Under the pieces are notes generated by a model, which saw nothing but the letters and a program-made list of their open reading frames with translations, had not been told where the DNA came from and searched no databases. The position numbers and the translations under genes are program-made. Below, piece by piece: positions 10,608 to 20,468 of a DNA stretch of 64,000 nucleotides. Source of the stretch: Effrenium voratum (Eukaryota > Sar > Dinophyceae > Suessiales > Symbiodiniaceae); NCBI GenBank assembly GCA_963377175.1, contig CAUJNA010003322.1:467928-531927 (forward strand). The letters are read 5' to 3'. The stretch's first letter is position 1. Every line of letters starts with the position of its first letter.

Positions 10608-11049
10608 CTACCAACTTGTATAAGGTTGCTGCTGCGTGTAGGAGCGCAACACTGACATCTCCTGCGCAGACCAACCAGTTGTGTGACAATGCGCTCTCAG
10701 TGTGCGGATCAAGGGTGCACTGGCAAAGAGTGGGTCATGATCGGTGACGGGTTCTGTGTGGCCTTTTGCCGCAATCCGTGCTCGTACTTCAGTGTGTTTT
10801 TTGATTGAGAACCCACTTTGGTTCAACGATTGCTTGCTTTTTAGGTTTCATTGTGTTGCCACCAATCCCTCGGTCATTCATTTGCTGTACTTCTTTCTTC
10901 GTGCCTTGCGACACAACCAAGCCTTCTGTGTCATGTGTGACCGGCTCTAGCAAGATCCTTTCATTTTCAATCTCTTGTATTTCCTGGTTTGTATTTCTCG
11001 CTGGGCGTTGTTTCCATACGATGTGAATTTGATGGCACTGGTTTCTCAT
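10608..11049 (-). pseudogene. Copia reverse transcriptase, N-terminal half
   Basis: The first frame holds KKEVQQMNDRGIGG and PKWVLNQK; the next holds VRARIAAKGH, then DHDPLFASAPLIRTLRAH, then DVSVALLHAAAT. These match the start of the copia reverse transcriptase, where a 'KARLVARGF' strand is followed by 'DVxxAFLHA', which carries the first catalytic Asp. The frame then runs into a 605-bp insertion at 10607. Confidence 0.7.
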
Positions 11050-11327
11050 TTTGCCTTTTGGTTGTTCTGCTGTTGTAGGTCGGTCCAGCGCTTGTCTTTC
11101 TGATGTGGCGCGTTGTTGCTTGGCTGTGCTGCCTTCTGCTATTAATTGCCTCTTTCTCTTGTCGGTGATGTAGGCGGTGGTGCTGGCAATGCTGGTCTCT
11201 TCTGATGTGTGGGTGATGTAGTCATTGGTGATGTTGGCTCAGCTGTCTTCTTCTGCTTCGCTTGCTATTCGCTCTGTTGTGCTGTGTTTTGTCTCGTGTT
11301 CTGCTGCTGCGCTTGTTGCTGCGTCCT

Positions 11328-11900
11328 TCAGATGCTTTGCGTGTGTGCGGGTATTGCCACTGGTGTTTTGAGAGTCGGTGCAGGCAGTGCTGATGATGGT
11401 GTCTTCCAGGAACTGTGACTACACAGTCTAGTAGTTGTTGATTGTGTTTGCGAGGCATTTTGCCTTCGGATTGTCCTTGCTCTGACAACCCCCTTGCAGA
11501 TCCCAATGATGGGTTCGCCTGTGGTTGTATCCTTGCCAAGCCAGATCCCATTAACGAACCTTGGCTCGAGTTTTGGAGATTGTTTCACTGTTGGTGTCAT
11601 GTACTGCGCTGTCTCACCAAACTCGCAAAGTGGTGTGTGTCGCTCTCTGTTCCACCTGTTGAAGTAGCTTGTGGGTTCAATGATCCAGGGCATCAGTGGA
11701 TGTTGCCGTGGGATGCCCCTGTTTTACTTATGCGAAATTGGTGCCGTGAGTGCTCTGACTTGCGCAAACAGTGTTGTTTGTGTTCGTTCAACTTTGCGAC
11801 TGTGAACTCTATGCGCCTGAGTTCCTTGGTGATGCTGCCACTCTTGCTGGCTACTGTTGTGATCAATGCTTTCCGGAAGTCTTTCTGTTCTTCTGTAGTA
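11328..11900 (-). pseudogene. Copia integrase C-terminal region
   Basis: Two overlapping minus frames cover this piece. One carries a WIIEPTSYFNRWNRERHTPL block and then RFVNGIWLGKDTTTGEPIIG. The 'xWLGKxxxxxEhIhG' pattern is the usual region after the copia integrase core in dinoflagellate elements. A frameshift near 11693 separates it from the upstream core. Confidence 0.65.
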
Positions 11901-11912
11901 TGGTGAGTGACG

Positions 11913-12443
11913 TCAATGAGGGATCGTCCCAGGTCGGGTGTCAATTGCTGCGAGGGCTGGATGTAGGTTGCTGTCATCACAGCCTTTGATGTAGCCGAAG
12001 TCGACCTGCGTGATTGGAAGCTTGCTGTGCTTCTTTGGGCGGTTGTTTTGTCGAACTCTTGCTGTAAGGAAGGTGTCACGTCGCGCCTTCTTAGTAGCTC
12101 TTGTGGTGTTGGTTGCTTGGGCGCTTGTGCTACCTTTGCTTTTGTGCCTTGCTTTTGTTCCTTCCTCATCATCTGACTCAGATTGTGTAGGAAACTCGTG
12201 ATGTTCCTTGCAGTTTGTCCAGCCTGTCCAACGCTTGTTTGATGTCTTTGCTTGCTGTGTTGTGCGTTCAGCTTCTACCAGTCTACCAGTCATATGTTGT
12301 CCTCGCCGCGTATAGGTTGTACCTTTTTCTGTGTCCAAGGTGCAAGCCGCTTGATGTCTGGCCCTTTGTGTCTGCTCTAGTGTGTAGAACGCTGCGCGTG
12401 GCTCAATGTGTCTTCTCTTCCAGCATGGACCTTCTCTACACAA
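11913..12443 (-). pseudogene. Copia integrase, N-terminal part of the core
   Basis: The frame contains a Lys-rich linker and then ITQVDFGYIKG followed by ALAAIDTRPG. In copia elements of this group the first catalytic Asp lies in an 'xQxDYxFL' block and is followed by a 'xLxAIDxxTG' strand, so the Asp in QVDF is the likely first catalytic residue. The His-Cys zinc region upstream is poorly preserved. Integrase would insert the cDNA; this copy is broken. Confidence 0.6.
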
Positions 12444-12848
12444 GTAGCCCCCTCAAACATGTACTTGCGAGGCATGTGGAAGCCCTTGCCCAGCTGCACC
12501 CTTGGTGGTGTATGGTGGCGCTGACTCTTGAACTGTTGGTGCTGTTGTTTTCTCTCTCGATCGTGCGCGTGGGTTGCGCTGAATCACTTGCGGTGTGATC
12601 TTCTGCGGCGCGCTCTTTCGCTGCGTCTTTGTTGTAGCGTGGGGCTGCAGTGTCTCTCGCAGTGCCGTGCCCTTCTTCATTCTGAACACTCTCTCCTTGC
12701 CACACTCTGCTTTGAACGTCGTTGTTTGACACTTGTCGTCAAACGTGTTCGTTGTACCATCCTTGAATCTGATGGTTGTCACTGTGTTCTTGATGGTGTG
12801 AAGAGTGTCTTCCTGTATTGTGCCTGTGTACTCTGACAAGTCGCTTCC

Positions 12849-13166
12849 CTATCGTGCGAAGCGGTCTTTGTTGCTCTGTAGCTTTGTTCCTTTTGGTAAT
12901 GCTGTGATGTCTGCCTGTAGGAAGAGCAGGCCATCTCTGTTCTCCAGCGCTCTGTTGAATCCTTTGTTGTGCTGTTGTGGGTTGTTGTGCAGTGTAAGCT
13001 GGAAACCCCACAAACGTAGCAAGGTGTGACAATCTGTTGTCCACCGTGGTTTGTCATTCAACCCCAGCTGCGCCCGTAAAGCTTGACACGTTGGCTGGTC
13101 ACTGTTCTCAGTTGTGGCCTTGTTCCATGCTGAAGGTTCTGTAGTGGAATCATGAGACTGACCCAT
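12849..13166 (-). pseudogene. Copia gag-pol linker or protease region, decayed
   Basis: A minus frame of 105 codons sits where the aspartic protease should be, between zinc knuckle and integrase. I do not see a clear D-S/T-G active site. It is assigned by position and strand only. Confidence 0.35.
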
Positions 13167-13206
13167 TCTGTAAGCTCGCCAATCATGGCAATTGTTCTCC
13201 TCGCAA

Positions 13207-13690
13207 TCAGATGGGTGGTTCTTTTGGCCCTGCTGTTTGTGGCAGCGCCAGCTGCTGCACCTGTCTCGCCCTGGTCATAGCGTGCCTTACTGTACCAGTC
13301 TGGTCATTTGTGTTGAAGTTACCAGTGTCGCAGTTGTGGATCGCCGCTCTGCATTGTCTAGCCATGCGTCCTGGCTGCCCCCATCTGTAGCAAATGTTGG
13401 TTGCGCGTTTTCCTTCTGCCCCGTTTCCTCCTAGACAAGTGTTGCAATATCCTTTGCTTTTTCTTTTGATGCTGCACCCCTTGCCTTTGCCATATCCTTG
13501 TTGTCCTTTGAATGGATTTCCTTCTCCGGCTGGTTGGTTGTGTTGCTTGCCTTTTCCTGTTGTTGTAGTGGTAGTTGTCCACGTACCCGCTCTTTTTTCC
13601 TTGTTCCTTGTGCTTGGTTTTCTTTCCATCGCCTTTGTTACCATGTTGCTCCTATGTCCATCGGTGCTTGTCCTTGTTCGTTGTTGCTCC
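13207..13690 (-). pseudogene. Copia nucleocapsid region, damaged zinc knuckle
   Basis: A Gly/Lys-rich stretch (short GKGKG words) precedes ICYRWGQPGRMARQC. In a working CCHC knuckle the pattern is C-x2-C-x4-H-x4-C. Here the second Cys has become Trp and the His has become Arg, so zinc binding is predicted to be lost. It follows the gag fragment directly on the same strand. Confidence 0.65.
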
Positions 13691-13739
13691 TGATGCGAGT
13701 GCTTATAGTATGTTGGATGATTATGCTGCTCTGTGATAA

Positions 13740-14200
13740 TCACCAGAGATCGGTTTGTGAATATGTTGTGATGTTTCCTGCTTGCTGTAGACATTGTTCT
13801 AGTGGTCCCTTTGTCGCGTTGAACAGTTTTGCGTCTCCTGTCTGGTAGTGATGTGTGGTTGTCTTGTTCGTACCTGGCGAGTTGAAACTGAAATGTCGTA
13901 ACTCTTCGAACTTCTGTTCATCGGGCTGTGGTTGGAGCAACCGTGTTAGGTACCCAATGCTTCTTGTACCAAGTGGCGCGGGGTGTCTCAGGTGTAGTAG
14001 CCGCCACGTTTCAAAGCTGTTGCCTTGCGTGTTCTGTGTCCATATTGTAGATGCTGGTCCATTGCGTGTGCTCGCCAAGATGTAGTGTAGGTTGTTGCTC
14101 AGTTGCGTCCATTGTTCTGCTACTGCTTTTTGGAGGTGCTACCTTCTCAAGTGGGTCATTCTGACAGTTGTGATTGCTCTGACTGTCTCAGTCTGTTGTA
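13740..14200 (-). pseudogene. Copia gag fragment
   Basis: The minus frame contains AVAEQWTQLSNNLHYILAST, then an NSFETWRLLHLRHPAP block, then a TRLLQPQ segment. This layout follows the gag of dinoflagellate copia elements, where a 'GxGFEAWRxLxxRxxP' block is followed by a 'LTxLLxP' block. The frame is interrupted near 14139. Gag would form the particle that packages element RNA; this copy is broken. Confidence 0.65.
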
Positions 14201-14379
14201 TGATGCATCTCGTAGCCCAAGATATGCTGCCATCTTGCACTTCTTCCATTCTCCGAACGCGTTGTGTCGCCCTGTGAGTCGTGGCGGTGATATCTTGCCC
14301 ATGTGTATGCCTTCCAGCTGCTGCTGTTGCTGTTGTTGCCGCCGTTCCTTGTGTGTTGTGTGAAAAGCGCAGGCAGGAT

Positions 14380-15165
14380 GGACCCCAACGGGCTCCGTGC
14401 AGCGCGGGAGGACGCGTCCAAGACCTTCTCAGCAACTTGGCCTCCTGGTTGTTTGGAGATGGCGGTCGTTCAGCAGGGCCCAAAGCAAACTTCCAATAAC
14501 AAAGGAACTTGGTTGGTGTGCTTGGAATGCCAAGCGGGTGGTTGGAAAAGTTTGGGCGGTCAGGTTGGTTGGGACGGTCGGGTTGGCGGGGTCGGTTGGA
14601 ACGGAGCGCAGGGAGTAGAACGCGGGGATCCCAGTGCCATTTTCAAGTTGCAGCCTCCGAGTAGCGCCCGCTCTTTCAGCGATGTTCAAAATTAGAGGGG
14701 GAGACTTTTTGGTGTTGGCCTCAGCGAAAGCTCCGCGACAGCTTTCGAGAGCCCTTTTCCCACGAGTGTTTTGAACGCGCGCAGACTAGCGACTAGAATT
14801 GGTCAGAGGAAAGCGCAGCCTCAGGATTGCTGCGCGAACGTCGCTACAAAAGCAACCGGCTTGTTTGCGTTTGGAAGCTTGCAGGTACGGCCGGCTGAGA
14901 GCAACTTCCCAGCCAAAATTTTGGCATGTTTTGCGTTTGCAAGATCCGCTACATTTCCGCCTAAGTCGCCAGTTTCTGAACACTGGTGACGAAATTGTCA
15001 GCTGGCCCAAGGGGGCATCTCCACGTGTGGATTGTGGCAACACCTTGCTAACCCCAGACTCTCAAGTCTTTGTACGCAGATTGTCGCCAGGGCGCAGCGG
15101 TGCATTCCCACGCGTGCCGAACGCTTACTAGCGTGTCTATCATCATTTGCCCGAGAACGAGCGCC
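14380..15165. other. Unassigned GC-rich spacer
   Basis: No convincing gene. Short GGTTGG and GGTCGG words recur around 14500-14620. Open frames on all sides are short and mutually overlapping. Confidence 0.35.
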
Positions 15166-15935
15166 GATCGTTTGGGCCAGCGCGGGCGCAGCGGTTGTTG
15201 AGGAACGCGAGGGTGTGTGTTGTCCTGCGCGCCAGCGTGAGCGCAGCGCGAGCGCAGCGGTTGTTGACGCGCGTGAGCCTGCGTATTGCCATCTGGCCAG
15301 CGGTGGTTCTGCGGTTGCCGTTGCGCGCGGGCGTGCTGATTATCAGTCGCGCCGGCGCGGAAGGAGCAGTTGTGGACGCACGCGCGTCAGCAAGCGTATT
15401 CTCACGCGCGCCAACATGGGCGCCGCGGCTGTGGACGTGCGTAAGCGTGTCTGTCTAACATCGTTTGCGCCACTGCGTGCCCAGCGTTTGCACGAGCGCA
15501 GAAGCTTGCTTCTTTGTCTTTCGCGCCCGCATGTGTTCAGCGATTGTGGGTGCGTGCGAGCGTGCTTGTGATCGCTTGCGCCGACGCAGCAGCAGCGGAT
15601 GTTGTCAGCAAGTTGTTTCTCACGGGCGCCGACATGGGTGCAGCGGCTGCGGGCGTGCGTGGACGTGTTTCTTATCATCTGCGCTAGCTTGGGTGCAGGG
15701 TTGATGAGCGCGAGCGTGTTTCTTATAATTCGCGCCTGTTCGGGCGCAGCGGTTGTGGACGCGCGTAAGCGTGGTTTTGAAAGTTGTGCCGGCAAGGACG
15801 CAGCGGTTGCGAGCGCGCCCGTGTCTATGTCCATTTGCGCCAGCATAGGCGCACTGGTTGTGAAAGCTCGTTTGCGTATTGATCATCGTTTGCGGCAGTG
15901 TTGGCGCAGCCGCCTATTAGGGTTTGCGGTTGCGG
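15166..15935. repeat. GC-rich minisatellite, units of about 55-65 bp, about 11 copies
   Basis: The core TGCGCCAGC(A/G)TGGGCGCAG followed by CGGTTGTGGACGCGCGTAAG and a GTGTTTCTTATCATT-like end recurs along the block with drift. Related units lie at 16445-16540 and, in reverse, at 48340-48460. Long frames across the array (15032-15571 and 15599-15973 plus, 15343-15846 minus) exist because the repeat lacks stops. Confidence 0.8.
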
Positions 15936-16129
15936 TTGCGGATGACCGAGACTGTTCTGCTTTCAAGGTCTGAGCCAGAGGCGGCGCAGCAGAAAGAAGC
16001 GCCGTCAGAGCTGCCGGGAACACGCAGCTGGTGGATAACATTGTAATCGTTTTTGTCCCATGCGTAGTATGTGGACTATGGGCAGCGCAAGTGCCGGGGT
16101 TTGTGGTCTTAGGCCTATTTTTTCGGCTG

Positions 16130-16225
16130 CCCTGTCCTTGCTGTAAGCCTTCGATGCTTGCTGTAAGCCTTTGACGTTGCAAGCCTTCAGCTTCTTCAGT
16201 TTCAAGAAACTGAAGGCTTTTGCAA
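16130..16225. repeat. Short tandem repeat with a hairpin
   Basis: TGCTGTAAGCCTT(C/T)GA occurs twice and is followed by a perfect hairpin, CTTCAGTTTC with GAAACTGAAG, around 16193-16218. No gene is attached to it. Confidence 0.6.
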
Positions 16226-16444
16226 AGCAAGACACATCATACAATTTCAGCCTAACAAATGACAATTTCCAACCCCGAATCACAAAACAACGGCAGCGCC
16301 AACCCTCCCGAGACCACACATGCCCACACCGCTTATTAAGCTTTCGCAAACAACATATTGCAATTTCTCTATCAAAAACAAAATTTTCCCACCTTAACTC
16401 CAAAAGAGCAAACCATCCACATGGAACATAGTATCTAAGCGATC

Positions 16445-16650
16445 ATCGTTTGCTCCAAAACAAGCTCAGCAACTGTGGGCGCGATTGAGCGTCGTGAGCG
16501 TGTTTATGTTCGGTTGCGCCAGCACGGGCGCTTCTCGCAAAGTTGGTTTCAACAGCGTAGGCCGGGCCCATTGGACCTGTTGGGCTTGTTGGGCGCGTTG
16601 CTGTTGCCCGTACCTGGGACCGGTTGGGCCTGTTGAGCCCGTGTGGCCCG
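16445..16650. repeat. Minisatellite unit and GTTGGGCC-type short repeats
   Basis: One or two units of the 15.17-15.93 kb minisatellite are followed by repeated GTTGGGCCTGTTGAGCCC-like words. This marks the last CpG-rich DNA before the large element. Confidence 0.6.
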
Positions 16651-16739
16651 TTGAGCCCTAAGAACCTATAGCCATGGAATCTGATAGTTTGGTTTTAGAT
16701 ACTGATAGTTTCAAAATTTGAAGAATTTGTTTGGGAGTG

Positions 16740-17000
16740 TCTATTTACTTCCCTGTATTTGCTTGAAGTCAGGATAGCACATATTGCTGTGTGTGATCTG
16801 TGTCAGGTGATGCCTTATAAGCACTAAATGCATGATGCAACTCTTCAAGTTGTCACTATAGGACTAATCACTAGATGCATGATGTTCAAATCTTCAAGCC
16901 ATCACCAGGACAAATTTCATGTGCCCTAGCCTACCAAACCAGGCCCAAGCATGTCAACTCAGCAGTGACAGGTTGAGCCTGTTGATCTGGCTTGCATTAC
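16740..17000. repeat. Left outer copy of the subterminal repeat unit
   Basis: The text TGTGATCTGTGTCAGGTGAT, CCATCACCAGGACAAAT and CCAAGCATGTCAAC matches, in inverted sense, the 600-bp units at 38.2-39.4 kb. It lies outside the sharply matching core that begins at 17154. Either the element starts here or a fragment of a related element lies next to it. Confidence 0.6.
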
Positions 17001-17153
17001 ATATCCTTTGACAATAGGTAATATTAATACTATTTTGTGCAATTCTGAAAAACAAATTAGAGTCGAGCACACTTGCTGGCTGGTTCATCAGCAGCCACTG
17101 GGACTGACGATCCAGAAGCAGTGCCTTGGCAGGCCACTGGCACAAGTGCAAAG

Positions 17154-17690
17154 GATTCTAATTTGGCAGAAATTCAAGATTAGCACTGTTCCTGAAAATG
17201 CAAGATGCAAAGTTGAAAGGAACTGGTGGTGCTGGGGATGCTGGCTATAATGGAGCGGTGGACTTGACCCACCATCATCTACTCTGGTGATGGACTCCCT
17301 AGTAGTTTGCCCACTCAGAGTGATGCCTTAGCCAGGCTACTGGGCCAGGTGCTTTCGAATATTGGAGTGGAGCCAGTATAATCATCTAAAATTGGTGCAA
17401 CAGTTGTTCGTGCTCAACATGGACAAACTGGAAGGGTGACTTGCAAATGTTCAGGGCACAGTCTGCATTTCATCACTGGTGGTTATGCAAGCATAGGAAA
17501 AATACCTTTGAACCAAGGAGGCGATGAGCATCAAACTTTCCAAATCACCCTGCAGATTTGCCATGTTGAATTATGGCTGGCCACCCAATTTGCACGTTGG
17601 CTCACCTCAGCGAAGCGGACCTCAGCGAAGCAGTCAGTCATCCAGGCTGGGCCATAGCTCGGGTAGTGGGGATGGAAGGGCTGGGTTGGA
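17154..17690. repeat. Left terminal inverted repeat
   Basis: The core 17154-17335 matches the reverse complement of 39696-39515 with few changes. Next, 17412-17450 (CAACATGGACAAACTGGAAG) matches the reverse of 38215-38250, and 17540-17660 (CAGATTTGCCATGTTGA, CACCTCAGCGAAGCG) matches the reverse of 38050-38115. Relative to the right end, the left end lacks two 600-bp tandem units. Confidence 0.85.
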
Positions 17691-17699
17691 ACAAGGTTG

Positions 17700-19060
17700 C
17701 AAATTGTGAACCACTCCAGCCAAGATTAAATTTGATTAACATTGACATGTGTTTGCTGGCTACTAGGATCATGGGCCAGGAGAGCCTGGACACCAAAACG
17801 AAAAAAACTATAGAGTTACCCAGGAGCCAAAGTCACTGACTCCATTGTGGAAGCATAATTTGCCTTGCAACACCAGCTGAGCCCTCCAACATCCACCTAG
17901 GCAACAACATGACAATGGCTTTAAACTTATAGCCCACCAGCCCAACCAACCCACTAAGACAATGCACTGGGCACCCCTTAATGTACTGTGTTGCACTTTG
18001 ACAATTGGCACAACCAAGCCAATTTGGGAGAGGCCCGCCAATTTGTGTTTTGGCTCAATGACTTGAAGCATGATGCAACACAGGTTCTGAGATCAACCCT
18101 TGGTCAAACAATGGTCTTCAACAGGGTCTTCAATCGGTTTGGCTCCCTTCAAAAATGCGGGTGATCCTGCAGTATGCCCTCCACCAGGCTTGATGCCCTT
18201 CATCTCAGGCCTCAGGGAGGGAGGGATGCAGAAAAAGCCTAAGTTAAGCATCAGGTCTGCTTGTATTGTTGGCTGTGGGAAGAGCAAGTGGGGAGTTGTT
18301 TGAGTAAATCTTGAGGACACAATAGTTTGCAAGGGAAATAGATCATTCAATCCCAGCATATGTCCACTTGCTCAGGAGTGGTTTTAGAGGGCACTGCGTC
18401 ACGCACATTTGATTTAAGACTGCATCAATGATGAAGCTCTTGACTTTGAAATTCAACAAGGAAGAAGTGTTTTGTGACATCACTGCGTGGGAAAAACGCC
18501 ACCATGAGGCATAGCAAGAACCACCAAGCAAAAATATTTTAGGGTTGGGGCCAACATCGGCATGCTTCAGTAGGACACCTCAAAAAACATGGGAACTCCA
18601 CATGTTCAGCATGAGGGCAATTTCACACCAGGCCTGTGCATTCGAGGTTGCCTCAATCATCACAGTGCCAGTGCTCATGCTGCCACTGTGCCTGGCATGG
18701 ACAAGGGTGATGCAACACTGCAATGCAGTCTACTACATCTTGTTTGGTGCAACAGGTGCAAAAGACCAATGACTGCTATATATGAAATTATGAACATTGC
18801 CTGTGTAATGAAGCAAAACCAATAACCCTGGTAGAATTATTAATACTTATTGCTTCATTACATGATGGCAATGTTCATAACACCATTGGCCTTTTGAACT
18901 GTGCACCAAAAAATACATGCAGCTCTTTCTGAAAAACACCTTGTTTGGAAAGGGAAACACTGTCTTGAATTCCAGACACTGGTTGGCTGGCTGGCTAGCA
19001 CAGACCAGGTAATCAAGCTGACAAGCTCATTTTGACCAATCGCAATCAAAAGCTTGCCCT
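17700..19060. other. Element interior without a recognised gene
   Basis: Nothing coding is convincing between the left terminal repeat and the methyltransferase-like gene. The stretch is low in CpG and contains one long hairpin at 18743-18910. Confidence 0.5.
18743..18910. repeat. Long imperfect hairpin
   Basis: The left arm 18743-18816 and right arm 18850-18910 are inverted copies. TTATGAACATTGCC in the left arm pairs with GGCAATGTTCATAA in the right, and AATGAAGCAA pairs with TTGCTTCATT. It resembles a fold-back MITE or a structural element. No target duplication was defined. Confidence 0.75.
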
Positions 19061-20251
19061 CTAAGAAATGGATGGCTGCATCCATGCCATCTGGGCTGGC
19101 ACTTTCGCCTTGGGCTGCACCTTCGTGGCCTCACAAGCTGGGTTCAGCCATGAAGGGGAGCTTGATGCACTTGAGGCATGACTCCTTGACCTCTTAGAAG
19201 CATTCTGCAACAAAGGTGTCATCCAGCTGGCCGTCTGCTTTTTCTGCTCCTTCTGCTCCTTCTGCTCCTTCTCCTGCATCTTGGCCTTTTTGGCATGGGT
19301 CTGGGCACCCTTCTTCGCCTTCATGGCTTTCATGGCCTTCACAGCCTTCTTCACCTTCATGGCCTTCACAGCCTTCTTCACCTTCATCACTTTCATTGCC
19401 TTCTTCTCCTTCTTGGCCTTCTTGGGCATGACAGTACTGCCAGACGCAGACCTTCTGCTCAGCCATGCCTGCACAATGGCTTTTCCTAGCAGGGGCGGGT
19501 AGTTGGCACTTGACATCAACCGGGACTTGATGCCCTGGCAACGCTTTTTCCCGGCAGCATCTCTGTAGACCTTCGTTGTTCTGAGATGTCCTTGGTCTCC
19601 ACACGGACATGGCTTAGCCAATGCTTGAATCCACTCTCCCTGGCCAGCAATGCGGTACTTCTTCCATAGCTTCATTTTCCCCTTCTGCTTTGCCTCCCAT
19701 GCACACCGAAGCACAGCCACAAAGCCATAGCCGAGCTCCTTCAAGGCATCCCGCAAGGGTGGCCAATGCCACATATAGCTCTTCACGGGGTTCTCAAAGG
19801 CCAGGCAAAGTTTCCTTGCCTCAGCCAGCTGGATCAGAACAATGCAGCCCATCACCATGTTGTTGGAGCTTTGAACTGATCTGTTGTTGGTGTCACCCCA
19901 GAACTGGTTCTTCTTCCCCCTCTTCGTGTTGCTGACATCCAAGTACATCCAAGACCCGCACCTTGGCGCAAGGAATGCTAGTCCATCTTCTTCCAGCCGC
20001 ATGATCAACCTGATGGCATTCTCAAAGCCAACTTTGCAGTTGAAATCCTCACTCTGGTTTGTGGCTGTGTCCGTCACACCAGGCTGCCTCTCAATGTCAT
20101 ATTCTGCACTGGCCAGGTTCTGCTTGGTGGCAGCCCGATGGATGGACCCACAGCCAGCAAAAAATTCACACACTCTAAGGTCTCGCTCCAAGGATGCAAA
20201 CTCAAGATTCTCCAAAATGCTTTGGGCTGTGTGGCCAAAGAAAGATGCCAT
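19061..20251 (-). CDS. Cytosine-methyltransferase-like protein (396 aa)
   Basis: A single ATG-initiated frame. Residues about 26-40 read RVCEFFAGCGSIHRA, the SAM-binding loop FxGxGS of class I methyltransferases. An acidic residue in AEYDIERQPG fits the next strand. LAPRCGSW (about residue 95) stands where C5-methyltransferases have PPCQ, so the catalytic Cys may be kept but the preceding Pro is replaced. AFENPVKS (about 150) resembles the ENP/ENV motif. YPPLLGKAIVQAW near residue 265 resembles the end of such domains. The last 120 residues are a Lys/Ala/Met-rich repeat (MKVKKAVKAMK words) and a Ser-rich tail with three W-x-x-P motifs, probably nucleic-acid binding. Similar proteins are abundant in Symbiodinium. 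Methylation of DNA is inferred; another SAM-dependent role is possible. It is the last gene on the minus strand of the element. Confidence 0.8.
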   Translation of the reverse strand: MASFFGHTAQSILENLEFASLERDLRVCEFFAGCGSIHRAATKQNLASAEYDIERQPGVTDTATNQSEDFNCKVGFENAIRLIMRLEEDGLAFLAPRCGSWMYLDVSNTKRGKKNQFWGDTNNRSVQSSNNMVMGCIVLIQLAEARKLCLAFENPVKSYMWHWPPLRDALKELGYGFVAVLRCAWEAKQKGKMKLWKKYRIAGQGEWIQALAKPCPCGDQGHLRTTKVYRDAAGKKRCQGIKSRLMSSANYPPLLGKAIVQAWLSRRSASGSTVMPKKAKKEKKAMKVMKVKKAVKAMKVKKAVKAMKAMKAKKGAQTHAKKAKMQEKEQKEQKEQKKQTASWMTPLLQNASKRSRSHASSASSSPSWLNPACEATKVQPKAKVPAQMAWMQPSIS

Positions 20252-20468
20252 GGTTCCACCTGCTTGGGCCTGAAAAGCATGGCATGTGACAGCAGTAGCT
20301 CAGTGCATCATTCAAGGACTCAATTAACATGTGGCTCAACATGAATGCTGACGGCGACTTTTGTCCATGTTCACTTGCTCCATTGCTTGTCACTGGAACT
20401 TCACTATCATCTGCCAGGAGATCTGAGGAAGGTGAGGATAGTATTGCACATCCTTGGCAATTAGGCAG

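Larger units (their letters stand above)
8890..14250 (-). mobile_element. Degenerate Ty1/copia LTR retrotransposon
   Basis: Reading on the minus strand from 14.25 kb down to 8.9 kb, the domain order is gag, zinc knuckle, integrase, integrase C-terminal region, reverse transcriptase, RNase H. This is the Ty1/copia order, with integrase before reverse transcriptase. Many frame changes separate the pieces, so it cannot be active. Two insertions with target-site duplications interrupt it (10003-10607 and 9198-9294). I could not find a matching pair of LTRs at its ends; they may be lost or too diverged to see by eye. The open plus-strand frames over this interval are rich in Cys, Leu and Val and are antisense shadows. 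Confidence 0.85.

Noticed and set aside
15032..15973. Long frames on both strands in the GC-rich block
   Set aside because: The minisatellite unit lacks stop codons; residues follow the repeat period.
19216..19502. Plus-strand frames rich in Ser/Pro or Phe/Ala
   Set aside because: They are antisense to the Lys-rich repeat of the methyltransferase-like gene.
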